The position numbers and the translations under genes are program-made. Positions 45,942-57,800 of a stretch of 64,000 nucleotides of DNA are shown here, in pieces. The first letter of the stretch is position 1. Each line of letters begins with the position of its first letter. The stretch comes from Amyelois transitella (Eukaryota; Arthropoda; Insecta; Lepidoptera; Pyralidae), in NCBI RefSeq assembly GCF_032362555.1, contig NC_083513.1, positions 7,502,001-7,566,000 of the forward strand, written 5' to 3'. The notes beneath the pieces were generated by a model. That model was given only the letters and a program-made list of their open reading frames with translations. It was not told the origin of the DNA and ran no database searches.

Positions 45942-46789
45942 GTAAGCCTTGGTCTACCTTCAGTATTTCAAAAATTTCAAAGTCACCATCGTCCGAACTG
46001 TGAGTCACGTAGCCGTCCGGAGCGGGCGGCCGCCGACACCGCCAATTTGTTACGACACCTCACAAAGCACCTCTTTTAATATTATTCCTCTGTGCAGACA
46101 TGCTCAAATTAAACGCCTCGTATAATTTTCTTCCCATTATGAAAACTTTGAATAATTTGTTGTAGTTGCAAACAAGGGAATATTGTTAATGCTCTTCAAA
46201 AATCATTGTAATAGTTATTACACCTACACATTTAGGCAAATGATTTCGTAACCATGATCCGATAATTGCTAGATAACTTTGAAATGTTTGGCAAACCAAT
46301 AGTTTTAACTACAAAAGCATACACTAATAAAAAGAAAATGATTGTGCTGATCTGAATTTTCTGAATAACAGGTTTCTGTAACCTATTTCAGGCACTCTAT
46401 CACAATTTTCAAAAAAAATTGTTTGCTATTGTGATCAATAATGAATAAATTATGCATCAGCACAATAATTGTGAGGAGAAAATAAACTGTTATTTTTTTA
46501 GTACCGCAAGCAACTTTGGACTAATGCTATCAAAAAAAGATGTGAATTTAAGATTACTTATTAGCTTCTCGTGTAGCACGTACTAGTTGTTATTATGTCC
46601 TCGGCTCTACAATTTCACAACGAGCCCTATTTTCTTACTTAAGTACCTAACTAGGTGCACAGCTCTTTGTTTTTTCCACACTTTTCCTCTCAAAACGTAA
46701 ATTATGTTCTTTATGTGAAGCGAGCACTAGAGTGTTACGAACTCCTTAGAGTGTTCCGAACGCCTTTGTAAAGGACAAACATTTTGTAA
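45942..46789. other. Spacer, nothing recognised
   Basis: A GC-rich patch at 46010-46060 (GGAGCGGGCGGCCGCCGACA) stands out but no feature can be assigned. Confidence 0.4.
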
Positions 46790-46986
46790 TCCTACTACTA
46801 TTATAAAGGCGAAAGTTTGTATGGATGTTTGTTACTCTTTCACGCAAAAACTACTGAACCGATTACCATGAAATTTGGTATGTAGGTAGCTGAAGACCCA
46901 GAATAACACATAGGCTACTTTTTATCCCAGAGTTCCCGCGGGATTGATAGGGTTTCCATGCGGACGAAGTCGCGGGCGGCCTCTAG
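46790..46986 (+). mobile_element. Helitron-like short non-autonomous element
   Basis: Begins TCCTACTACTATTATAAAGG after an A and ends ...CCTCTAG before a T, the 5'-A|TC...CTRR|T-3' arrangement of Helitrons. A GC-rich self-complementary stretch (GCGGACGAAGTCGCGGGC) lies about 10 bases before the 3' end, matching the usual subterminal hairpin. The internal sequence (ACTGAACCGATTACCATGAA) is shared with the copy at 47413-47608. No coding capacity. Confidence 0.78.
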
Positions 46987-47094
46987 TTTAAAATAAGAAA
47001 AATAAATGACGGTCTTTTTTGAGCGTGCATCATCTTTTCTTTACCAGTGCAAATATTTTATTATTTTCAGCTTATTTCCTATAATATTGGCCTA

Positions 47095-47130
47095 AAAGGA
47101 ATATAATTGCAATAACAATTATATTCCTTT
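47095..47130. repeat. Perfect hairpin, 15-bp arms, 6-nt loop
   Basis: Arms 47095-47109 and 47116-47130 (AAAGGAATATAATTG) between the two inverted Helitron-like copies. Confidence 0.92.
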
Positions 47131-47412
47131 CCTTTCCTCCAAGTTAGATTATGTCTCTTGCTTGCTTCACCTGGGTATTTAATTACCATAATAATTAATA
47201 CGGAATATTAATAACAAAAATAATTTGGATTTTATATTTATGAAAACTAAACTATACTTACTATAAAGCGGATAAAAGTTTGAATAGGTATTGGCATTAT
47301 CTTATTTTTAGGAGAAATATAGGGTTCTTTTATACCAGGAAATTTCAATTTTTTCAGGCAATGCCACAAAGGCAAGAATTTAGTACTTTTATGAGTGCCA
47401 TGTATGTATCTA

Positions 47413-47608
47413 CTAGAGGTCGCCCACGAATTATTCCCGAGAGAACTCCGGGATAAAGAGTAGCCTATATGTTATTCTGGGTCTTCAGCTACCTACATAC
47501 AAAATTTCATCGTAATAGGTTCAGTGGTTTTTACGTGAAAGGGTAACAAACATCCATACTAACATCCTGACATACTCACAAACTTTCGCATTTATAATAT
47601 TAGTAGGA
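47413..47608 (-). mobile_element. Helitron-like short non-autonomous element, inverted copy
   Basis: Reverse-strand sister of the element at 46790-46986. It begins TCCTACTAATATTATAAATG at 47608 after an A and ends CCTCTAG at 47413 before a T. The two copies lie 426 bases apart in opposite orientation. Confidence 0.78.
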
Positions 47609-48224
47609 TGAACTGATTGCAATTTCATTTCAAATATAGATATACAAATAGTTTTATATAATTTTGTCCAGGTGTAATTGTTATGATCCAAACGCAACTT
47701 TCGTTAATTTCGCTACAACTGCGGGTAGGTGTAATATCTGGCTTCCATAACACATGCACCATTAACTCCTGCGCTCACAATACACATCGGATGGAAGTTT
47801 GGCAACACTGTTTTACAACCAAATATAAACCGTAACAACCGAGAACACAGCACAAAATTGACATTCCCCTTATGCAACTTTCGAAGTCTTTCGTAATCTA
47901 AAAAGTTGTAATTCTCAAAAGTCTAACACATAAAAATCAATTCTAATGATTAAGGAAAAGGCTTGACTTTCATGTAACTAAATTGAGAGCCGATTTATTC
48001 TATTTTATGTTGGTCCAAATTGCCGACAGTTAGTTTAACTGTTGCTCGCGGCTTTCTATCTGTGCTATTGTGCTGCCCCCTGATATATTGCTAAGCAGAT
48101 TAAGGCAAAAAGCTCTTTGTAACAAATTTACGCGATATTACTCTAGCAACATCAACGTAAATATAATTTAGCATTATGAGTTGAGCCCATATATCTTCCC
48201 CGTCAGTGCCTTAACCGGGCTCTA

Positions 48225-48302
48225 AATTCTATGGTTTATACGTAAACTTACGATGGAATGGTCCTATTCTTTTTTGTATTGATGCCGGTAACCAAACGGC
48301 AC
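48225..48302 (+). repeat. ACAT repeat (family A) 3' end fragment
   Basis: CGATGGAATGGTCCTATTC, TTTTTTGTATTGATGCCGG, TAACCAAACGGCAC: only the tail. A full copy follows about 280 bases later. Confidence 0.75.
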
Positions 48303-48583
48303 TAGTAAGTATTATACCCTAATGGCAAATACGATTTGGGTTGAAATATATAACCTGCAGTTAAAGTGAGCGGCGCATCAGTTTGCTGTGGTATCTATTC
48401 AAGTATTTTGTATGCAACGTTTCATTTATTTGAGGTCCGGTACTCTATATGTTTTTGTGAAGTCAGCCGCGGGAAGCATTAATTTACTAGCTTATACCTG
48501 CGGTAAACTCACGTTCTCATTATTTTCAGTCACCTACTTGGAAATTTTCAAAAAAGTTTTCTATATTTGTGCTCGGAAAATTA

Positions 48584-48837
48584 ACATACATACATATAGT
48601 CACGTCTACCCTTGTGGGGTAGACAGAGACAGTCTGAAAAAGACAAATAGACCGCATTCAGCTGTGTGGCTTAATAATAGAATTGAGATTCAAAAAGTGA
48701 CAGATTGCTAGCCAATGGCCTAATAGAAGAATCCCAAGTTTATTAGCCTATCCCTTAGTCACCTTTTACGAAATCCATGGGAAAGAGATGTAGTGGTTCT
48801 ATTCTTTTTTCGATTGGTGCCGGGAACCAAACAGCAC
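48584..48837 (+). repeat. ACAT repeat (family A), full length
   Basis: Complete copy with (ACAT)n start, CCCTTGTGGGGTAGACAGAG, and end GGTGCCGGGAACCAAACAGC. One small deletion removes part of the GAGCCAACAGTC segment. Confidence 0.9.
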
Positions 48838-49249
48838 TACCTAATTTCCGGGAACTTTGTTATAATATTGAATTTAGGGTATCAATTTTCATAAATTTAC
48901 AATGCATTTTATAGCATTGCTATGGATCAAGTTCCAATAAAACGTCTAGTTTTATGTTAAAGTTTACGCGCCATATTTTATAGAATGAAGCACCTGCGGA
49001 AAGGATATACAATTTTATATGCCTTTAAAAGGGTATGTTTGTTTTACGAGGTGTAAATGTGCAGATCTATTTTGTTTAATGGTTCTATTAATATTGTCAG
49101 TTTATTACAATGAATTACACGAGTTCAATGTATTTTTATGACATCGGTAATGTGTGTGCAATCAGTGTAATAAAAATGGTATTTATATACTAGTAGAGGT
49201 CTGCGTACACTTATAACGAGTATAAAAGAGTAATAATACAAGTCCTATA

Positions 49250-49320
49250 TGGCCTAGCGGTTAAGGTATCAAATTTTGGAAAACGCTATTTGCACAAGTT
49301 CGAGTCCTACCGCAGCCATT
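49250..49320 (+). repeat. tRNA-like sequence, probably SINE head or tRNA pseudogene
   Basis: TGGCCTAGCGGTTAAGG resembles an A box and GTTCGAGTCC a B box, spaced about 40 bases as in tRNA. The would-be acceptor arms do not pair (TCCTATA against CGCAGCC), so a working tRNA is unlikely. Confidence 0.4.
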
Positions 49321-49324
49321 ACCA

Positions 49325-51540
49325 ATGGCTCTTCTCGCCACTGCTGCTGCTACTACTGCTATCCGATGGTCCGAGAAAATATATTAAGAGGAAACCTGCA
49401 CATTGCAACTGGATGTGCAAACATGATCCAAATAAGAAACGTTTTCCTGCATAGGTATTTGTTTACCTTGAGGGAAGCCGAAATGTCACATTTAACCGAG
49501 CATCTGGAGTAGGTAAGTAAGGTTTTAACATGAAGTGACTTACCTTTCTGAAACACCAAACCTACATAGAAACATTGTATGATTTAATTTTATTAATAAA
49601 AAATATATATAAAGTTAAAAAATAGCTAAATATTAAGGTTAATATCTAGGTATTCTTTAACTTTATATATATTTCTGGTGCGTAGGTACGCACCAGGTAA
49701 GTATCCCTTTCACAACTAGTTAAAAAGTAATGTTGCGTGCCCCGACACGTGACGTGTACGTAAACCACAGATTATATAAAACTTTAGTGCCAAACGGCAC
49801 AAGTTTAATTGAAGGCTTGTTGTTATGGCCCTAGGTCGGCTTTGCGGGTCTTCGTCCCACATGAAGTGGTGATAAATAGTTCATTACTTGTTACTAGATA
49901 TATCTTGGGTGTAGTTAAATGTACTTACCTAGTTTATAATTGAAAAATACGTTTTACAGGATACATATTTCATCGTTAATTTTCACTAGGTATTATTCGT
50001 CAAGTTGAAACAGGTAGTGTATAATATAGTACATTTCTACAGGCATAATTCATCGTAATTATTCGTATTTGCATTTTCACCTTTTAATAAATAAGTCTCT
50101 CTGTCTTATACCAATTATAAAAAAAAAGTCTATTTAACACTAACAAAAATACATTAATTAAATATAACAATATAAATTGTTATCCTGTAATATTTTATTA
50201 TGTACATATATAATGAAATGAATATGTACATAAATAAAATGAAATTACATTAATGGGTCCTGTCGGGCTTTACTTTTTTTAGGGGAAGTAACCTTATTAG
50301 TGGTAGGTTACGTAGTCATTATAATAATGATATTTATTTTATACAACAAGACAAAAGTTGTGGTTCATATTTTGTCAAATGGTAACAAAAGTTATTCAAC
50401 AACTAGTTAGTTCAAAAGGTTACAGCTAATTAAAACAAATTAAAGCAATTAGTTAATGTCACAAAATTGTAGTCAATGATTACAACGAAAATCAGTGTAA
50501 CCGCATCATTGGCGGTTGTTTTTATGTAAATACATTTCGCGGTGAATGTATAATGCAATCAGTGATGGCACAACAAACATTAAAACTTATGGCGGAATAA
50601 AATATACTGATGTAACTAATTTGTACACAACCACATTTTACAGAAACGAGAATAATTATTTATAACTTTAGTATTATTGTCATCCATAAAAGGCGACTAA
50701 GGAAACATGCACATTCAACTATGTAAGTGTGTGTGTGTGTAGTGTGACTTTTAAAAAATACTTATTGTAGTGCAAAGTATGTTTAAAGTTTTTCGTTATG
50801 CTTGAACTGACCGGATCAAATTCAAAATGTTTATTCATTCATATGGGTCGTTTCAAACATCGCTTAATAATTGTCATATTTTTTGGTTTCAGAACATTGG
50901 TTGTTGTCAAATAAATTACTTAAACTAAGTTTACAGCCGCTACCGAAGCGTTAGTGCAAGAGAAGTAGTAACAAACCGCACTGCAGTATTTCCTTTAATA
51001 ACGTCATTAACGTTAACAAACATGATTTGCTATATAAAGTCGAATATAATACGAAGTCGCTGATAAACAAACTAAGGATATAATTTTTAATAATAAATAG
51101 GGAAAATACACGGCAAAATTTCTACGAACATAGTATTAACGGATAATGAAAATTAACTGGCAGTTAAAGTCTGCCTTAATTATATTGGTTAATTATAATT
51201 CAGGATAAAAACGAGGTCACTCGATAATTTGTTGATATTACCATATTCTCATTACATCTTACACGAATGGATTTTATTTTGCACTAACTTTTACACACAG
51301 CTTTGCCCGCGCGAGTTTAACGCCACCTACAAAACAATACAAGTGTTTCGCAATTCTCACGGGAATTGTAGTTTTTACCAAGATAAAGTCTTTCTCCAGT
51401 CTCTTAAATATATATACAACGAAACGCTATAGTAGATAACGCGTGAGAGAGAGGCAACTAATGAACAAACTTACTTTCGAATTTGCAATATTGTTAGAGA
51501 TTCGATTTTAGTAAAGGCACTCAATATGTTATTAATTAAT
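49325..51540. other. AT-rich spacer
   Basis: Holds the 49601-49674 inverted repeat and a short (GT)n at about 50728-50740; no gene seen. Confidence 0.45.
49601..49674. repeat. Inverted repeat, 19-bp perfect arms, 36-nt spacer
   Basis: Arms 49601-49619 and 49656-49674 (core TATATATAAAGTTAAA) are exactly complementary. It could be a tiny MITE-like remnant or a fold-back product. Confidence 0.9.
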
Positions 51541-51544
51541 TGTT

Positions 51545-51681
51545 ATTTATCTTGCTCTGCGCCAACGCCAATCTCCTGTTTGGTTTCCTTCCACCCAAAA
51601 GTTGACTGGAAGAGATTGCATTAGCGATGAGTCCGCCTTTGTACCATCGCTATTTAAAGTAAAGTGTTTTATCTATCTATG
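51545..51681 (+). repeat. LINE 3'UTR fragment with (ATCT)n tail
   Basis: CTTCCACCCAAAAGTTGACT, GGAAGAGATTGCATTAGCGA, GAGTCCGCCTTTGTACCATC and TTTTATCTATCTATG; same family as 2081-2197. Confidence 0.7.
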
Positions 51682-51939
51682 TTTACCTGTATTCGCCATG
51701 TGTTTCCCGTCCCTTTCGAAAAGCACTACTTTATCCCTTACTCGTGGAATTCTTAAAGGGTAACTAAGGTAACAAATAACTAGGGCACTTAACATGAATA
51801 AAGCTGAGTTATATATTCTTGGTAAGGTTATGAGAGTAAAATGAGAGTCGGTTGGTATAATTACCGGATTTACCACACCTGTATCACGGACATATGTAGA
51901 CAGTAGCTGATGTAAGTCCCGTTCGTTCTCACCTGTAGG

Positions 51940-52140
51940 AAGAGGCCAGGGCGCGCATGTGACGAAGATCCTGGATCCTGGGAAGAGTAGTCAGGTTCTT
52001 TTATGAAGCGAGACCCGAAGGTTAAAGAATTGAAATCTGGATAAGGGTCTTGGTTACACATCTATTTGCCTGAATGAGCAGGTTTCCTCACGATGTTTTC
52101 CTTCAACTTAAGGACACATGAGTACATTGAAATGAGACGT
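51940..52140. repeat. Interspersed repeat containing a GCAGGTTTCCTCACGATG motif
   Basis: AGCAGGTTTCCTCACGATGT and TTTCCTTCAACTTAAGGAC match a segment I remember as common in moth and butterfly genomes. The GC-richer flank from 51945 probably belongs to the same unit. A possible 5' piece of the same family is at 2200-2330. Element class unknown. Confidence 0.45.
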
Positions 52141-52620
52141 AGGTTTAATCAGAGAGGCAAACAAAACCACGGGCAGTTATCAATATAATAAGATAAAAAT
52201 GAAATCGCAAAATTTTTAACACCGTAATATAATAAGTATTCTTAAGCAAAGAAAAAAGTATCTTTCTTCTGGACTTACTTAAAATGTGCAGATATCCGCC
52301 GGGATTATGAAGTTCAAAGGAAATTCTCACCAATAAATGGATAGAAAGTTCCAACTAATGCAGCACTTTTCCATTACGAACGCAGCAAAAGACTAATACA
52401 CTTCTTTTAATTTTTTCTTTAGAAACTTTTTCTTTGAAGATTAAAATATTGTTTTAATTTTTAGTCTTAAAGCTACGAGTATCAAATGACTAGGAATTGG
52501 ATTTAATATTTTTTAAAAATGTATGTGAGATAGACCAAGAAACACAGCCAAGGCATTATTATTTAATTATTATAAAAATAGGTTTAAATTACGAATATTC
52601 CCTTAAAACTTAAATTCAGC

Positions 52621-52805
52621 TTGATTAAAATTGAGATTCAAATAGTGACAGGTTGCTAGCTCATCACCTAAAAGAAGAGTCTCAAGTTTATAAGCCTTAT
52701 AAACTTGAGACTTTTCTCTATCCCTTAGTCGCCTTTTACGACATTCATGGAAACGAGAAGGAGTGGTCCTATTATTTTTTAATAGAGCCGGGAACCACAC
52801 GGCAC
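52621..52805 (+). repeat. ACAT repeat (family A), 3' portion with a fold-back insertion
   Basis: Begins at the GAATTGAGATT part of the unit and runs to CGGGAACCACACGGC. Between CAAGTTTATAAGCC and CTATCCCTTAGTCG it carries about 20 extra bases that are the reverse complement of the preceding CTCAAGTTTATAAG, making a perfect 17-bp-arm hairpin (arms 52678-52694 and 52696-52712). Confidence 0.9.
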
Positions 52806-52836
52806 CAATAAAAAAATTCTATCATCCAACCATCCA

Positions 52837-52900
52837 TCCAGCTGAACGTAGCCTTTCAGTCCTTTCGAGAGTGCTTGATCTCTCTACCCCTTAAGGGATT
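52837..52900 (-). repeat. ACAT repeat (family A) fragment, minus strand
   Basis: Reverse complement of the 5' part: CAGCTGAACGTAGCCTTTCAGTC ... CTCTACCCCTTAAGGG (the first string shortened by divergence). Lies tail-to-head between two plus-strand copies. Confidence 0.8.
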
Positions 52901-52921
52901 TTCTGAAGGAAAGTCTGTATT

Positions 52922-53186
52922 ACATACATACATGCATACATATAATCACGTTTATATCCCTTGCGGGGTAGACAGAGCCTACAGTCTTGTAAAGACTGAT
53001 AGGCCACGTTCAGCTATTTGGCTTTAAGATAGGATTGAGATTAAAATAGTGACATGTTGCTAGCCCATCGCCTAAAAGAATCCCATGTTTATAAGCCTAT
53101 CCCTTAGTCGCCTTTTACGACATCCATGGGAAAGAGATGGAGTGGTCCTATTCTTTTTTGTATTGGTGCCGGGAACCACACGGCAC
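52922..53186 (+). repeat. ACAT repeat (family A), full length
   Basis: Complete copy with a long (ACAT)n start and end GGTGCCGGGAACCACACGGC. It lies in a cluster with a 3' portion (52621-52805) and an inverted piece (52837-52900). Confidence 0.92.
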
Positions 53187-53800
53187 AAAGTCTGTATGTA
53201 TTAATTAAAATACAAGACATATATGTCTGTTAGTAGAAAGGTTCTGTCGTCAATTCGCTTATGAATAAATCGTTCTGTCGGCGACTCGTTCGTAGTAGAA
53301 AGGTTTTGTCGTTGAACAACTCATAAACCAACCATTCTGTCGGCTGCTCATCCGGCACAGAAACATTTGTCGAAGTTAAGTTTCAGACTCACAAGTATGT
53401 ACAAAATACTACTATTCGTAACCAGATGGCGGGCACACGTCGCGGTCTCTTGACATAGTTAAGAAAAAGAGGTTAGCTTCTTGAAGTTATTAGACTTTTG
53501 TGGCATTCCACACAGCGCGCTGGGTATAATTATTTATGGTTTTAATTGGGAACAGAACAGAACGTTTCACATAATATTTCGCAGTTATTTTTAATATCTG
53601 ATGTTTCTTAGCTTATAATTTAAATGCTTGAACTAGCTGAATGCATAAGTATATATAACATGTGTTATGTTGGTACCTAATTAAAATACTTATTCATACA
53701 TAACACTTGACTTTACATGATAATTAATCTGATTTGTGTACCAAATAAATAAATTTCTTTATATCGTAATTGGCTGATTGAAACCTTAGGTGTTTTTATT
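53187..53800. other. Spacer between two ACAT copies
   Basis: Repeated TTCTGTCG phrases at 53238-53370 (CGTTCTGTCGGCGACTCGTT and relatives, about four degenerate repeats). Nothing else. Confidence 0.4.
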
Positions 53801-54050
53801 ACATACAAACTTATTATCACTTCTATATCCCTTACAGGGTAGACAGAGCCACCAGTCTTGAAAAAACTGATAGGCCACGTTCAGCTGTTTGGCTTAATGA
53901 TAGCATTGAGATTCAAATATTGACAGGTGGCTAGCCCATCGCCTAAAAGAAGAATCCCAAGTTTATAAGCCTATCCCTTAGTCGCCTTTTACGAAATCCA
54001 TGGGAACGAGATGGTCCTATTCTTTTTTTATTGGTGCCGGAAACACACGG
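53801..54050 (+). repeat. ACAT repeat (family A), full length
   Basis: Near-complete copy with a weak ACATACAA start, ATATCCCTTACAGGGTAGAC, and end GGTGCCGGAAACACACGG. About 800 bases before the beat start codon. Confidence 0.9.
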
Positions 54051-54508
54051 TTTTTTTATAATATCGTCCAAAATAACAAAAGACGAAAGACTATCTATTT
54101 ACCTGTAACACTTTCACGGCTGGGAGAAACGAAAAAAATAGCAACTATTCTATGCAAAATATTCTACAAAGGCAGATACTACAAAATATTTATGATTGTT
54201 CCCTAACCATTCATAAATATGGTTTACCTAAAGCCTCTCGCCCCTCCTTCAGACATCTCTATCAATTGTCTTTTCTATCTATGTAGGTATGTACGAATTA
54301 AATAAAATAAAAATAAATACAATAAAGTAAATTGACCAAGCTATTACAAAAAAATTATGTTTATCTGCCCAGTCTAAAGATATTACTTACAATCCGTTTC
54401 AATTTAAATTATAACATATCAGTAAAATGGACAATCACATTAATAAAAGCGTAGTAAAAATTAAGAAGTTCACGAACTCGTTGCATCGTCTACACAGTAT
54501 TCGTAGAC

Positions 54509-54529
54509 CCGCTACGAGTCTCGTAGCGG
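54509..54529. repeat. GC-rich palindrome upstream of beat
   Basis: CCGCTACGAG, T, CTCGTAGCGG: perfect 10-bp arms in a GC-richer patch (54480-54610) that also repeats CGTAGC and TAGCGATACG. It lies about 320 bases before the beat ATG and might belong to its promoter or 5'UTR. Confidence 0.85.
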
Positions 54530-54849
54530 TTTGCGGACGTCGTAGCAACAGTTGCATTCCGATAGCGATACGCTTCGCCCGCACGCTTTATAAGCTACGA
54601 TAACCTACGTAAAGTTACTTATGAATGGTGATTAATATTCTTTAGATTATTAGTTGTGATCTTAAAAGTGAATGTGAAAATAAGTTTAAAGCTTCAGACA
54701 CGTTTCTTAGTGATAATTATAAAGGCTTAAATTATGCTTATTACTTTTAATATTTATGTGGTTTAATAATTATTAAATTTACCAATTGTACAATGAGTAC
54801 AAATTTAATTAAAAAACAATCAATGTAACATGTATTAATTTTAAAAAAT

Positions 54850-57800
54850 ATGAAAGCTGCCGTAATTATTTACTACGTCCTCGTATTTACGAAAGGTAAT
54901 TAAAAATGTTTAATTAATTTTTGCTGAAAGTCCAATACATGCAAATCGGTAACGAGATATCGCTCAAACATGCACAAACTCATTAAACGATTGATTACTT
55001 TACATTAAACTAGCTGCGCCCGCGGTTTCGTGTGCATGAGACGTATCGACATTCTGGAAATCCACTCTTAAGGTCCAAAACAAATACTTACTCAACTTTA
55101 TTACCCCAATTCCGTATTGTTATTATAAAGAAATAAATTTTGTTACTTTGATTGTTTGTATTATCAAATAAGGACTAATCTTCGAAAATAATAAACCGAT
55201 CATGAAAATCTTTCTCCGTTAAAAAGGTACATAATCTGCGTATGCTCGTAATGTTAGTATGGATATGAATTACGTAATAAAGTTTATTGAAGCCTTTAAT
55301 ACCCACGTTTAAACTGGAATTTCATAACGCTATTATTTGTTTGGTAACTTAAACCACCCACATTACAATTAGTTATAAATAAATCAGTGTATACTATACC
55401 TGTGATGGAACAAAGGTCCATAAATCAGTAATTAAGTACTTTGATATTCAGTAATTATTCTATAGAGGTAGACAGCTACCTCTATAGAAAAGAGGTCTGT
55501 ATATTAGACTTTTATTTCTGTTCATTTTTTTCTTTATTTTTATAATTAACAAACTCTACTAATAATAACTTTATAATGAATGAACTAAAATTATCACATT
55601 AACATACTTTGATACCTACCTTTTCACAAAAGCAAAAAAGATCCGCATTACATCCACGGAAAGAGATCTAGTGGTCCTATACTAATCTGCCGTGAACCAT
55701 ACGGCAATTATTAAATTTACTTATTTATTTAAACTTTATTGTACAAATTACAAATTGTCGGACTTAATGCTAGAAGCATTATCTACCAGTCAACCACTGG
55801 CTCTAACAGAGAACATGAGGTCAAACTAAATAAATATATTTATACTTACAGAAAATTATACATTCATAAAAACTACAATAAATAAAAAATATACATAAAT
55901 AAATAGGTGGAGCGATTACCAATATTAGTATAATTAAAAAACATTTCATATTGCAGTGACCATCTGCCTCCGAGTGGTCGGTATAACGGTACCGACTCTT
56001 AAGCAACGAGGGGAAACAGCATCCCTCACATGTGACTACGACTTGGAGGGGGGGAAACTGTACTCTGTCAAATGGTACAGGGACAACGAAGAGTTCTACC
56101 GGTACATGCCGAAGTTGAGGCCACCGCAGCATGCACATAGACTGGACGGGGTTAAAGTTGATGTGAGTAGGGAGAGGATATTTTCGTTCGTGGCATGTCT
56201 AATTCATTATTATGTCTACGCTAAGTTTTTCATTCTTTAAACATTCTAGATTATCGTTAGGTTAAACTTGACGTGTTCTCATTTCTTTAATGACATAAGC
56301 CACTGAAGTACATATAAATGATTAACTATGGAGGGGTTTAATGATAAAAACGATCGCAGTCTTCATTCGTTTGTATATCCCGCTAATCACTGGTTTTATG
56401 AATAGAATTCACTAAGAATTAGTATGTCATATTCTGCAAAAATACTTCGCTCTATGAATTTTGGAATAAAGAAAAAAAAATGAATTGCGTAAATTTAATT
56501 TCAATTCGAAAATTTGTTTTAATATGTTTAGACTCAGTCGCCAAATTACAGCAGAAATAACTCACAAGAACATCTTCTAATAACAAATTTAATAACCGGC
56601 TAGCGTTAAAATAAATCTAGCGGCAGTTGGCAGATGCGTTCATAAATTTCATGAATTCTTCACAATTTCAGTTGGAAAAGTCGAGCGCGCGGCGAGTTCA
56701 TCTCCGAGAGTTAACTCTGAGGTCACGAGGGCTATACCGTTGCGAGGTCTCTGAAGAAGCACCTTCGTTCCACTCAGCACAGGCAGAGGCTTTAATGGAA
56801 ATATATTGTAAGAATTTTATATCTTTGTTAGAGTCTGAAAGTTATATTAAAATTAGAGGTGACCTTTGGACTGGCACCTTCATTGCACTTGACACAAGCA
56901 GAAGTTTTTGAATATAAGATAGATTCTCAGAGTTGACTTTGAGGTCGTGAGACCTGTACCGATGCAGTCTCCGAAGCAGCACCTTCAATCCACTCGGCAC
57001 GGCAGAAGCGTTTATGGAGATCTATTGTTTGTATTTATTATGTATTCCATCTAATGTAAGAGTTGGTTAAAGATACTGCTGCGAATTTCAATTTAAGATT
57101 TGTTTACAATTTAGCAAATTGAAAAAAAATAATTAAGATGATCCCTGAAGGCCGAATGGAGAAAGTATATTGGTTCCATCTTTATTTCGACATTTTTCCA
57201 AGTAACCTAATAAAACATACATGATTGCAGATTTACCACGAGAAAATCCAATAATCACCGGTCACAAACGGAAGTATGAGCCAGGAGCACCTCTGGACGT
57301 CAACTGCTCGTCACCAAGATCTTTCCCAGCACCACACCTAAAGTGGTACATTGATGGACAAAAGGTAATTTTGTTAAAATATATGAAGATACTTTTGGAA
57401 ATGTGTGTCTTACTATACCTACGCAAACCGTTTAGTGAATTCTTTTTTAGGATTTTTTTAAAACTTATAATTTAATTGTTAAAAAGAAAAAACAGATATA
57501 AAATAGTGATTTGTTGATACTAGGTAATGAATATGAAAATCACTTAATTTTAATTAAGGTCCTGGTAAAGAGTCAGGTCAAAAGTACCCAAAACCGCCGA
57601 GCTTGCATGAAGAGAGTTATGAATGTGGATGAAGCGAAGGAAATATGCAGAGATCGTGGCAAGTGGAAAGAGGTAGTCTCTGCCTACCCCTCCGGGAAAG
57701 AGGCGTGATTTTATGTATGTATGTATGTATGTAATTTTAATTAATCAAAACTTAATGAAGTTATCATTTTCAGGTCCATGACAGCTCTTGGTTGATAGCG

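Noticed and set aside
56924-57033. Functional mutually exclusive beat exon
   Set aside because: An in-frame TGA and a single-base deletion destroy the frame.
57511-57708. A 65-codon ORF as a separate gene or extra beat exon
   Set aside because: It is the C-terminal tail of an RTE-like element with a TATG tail; the flanking beat exons splice in phase without it.
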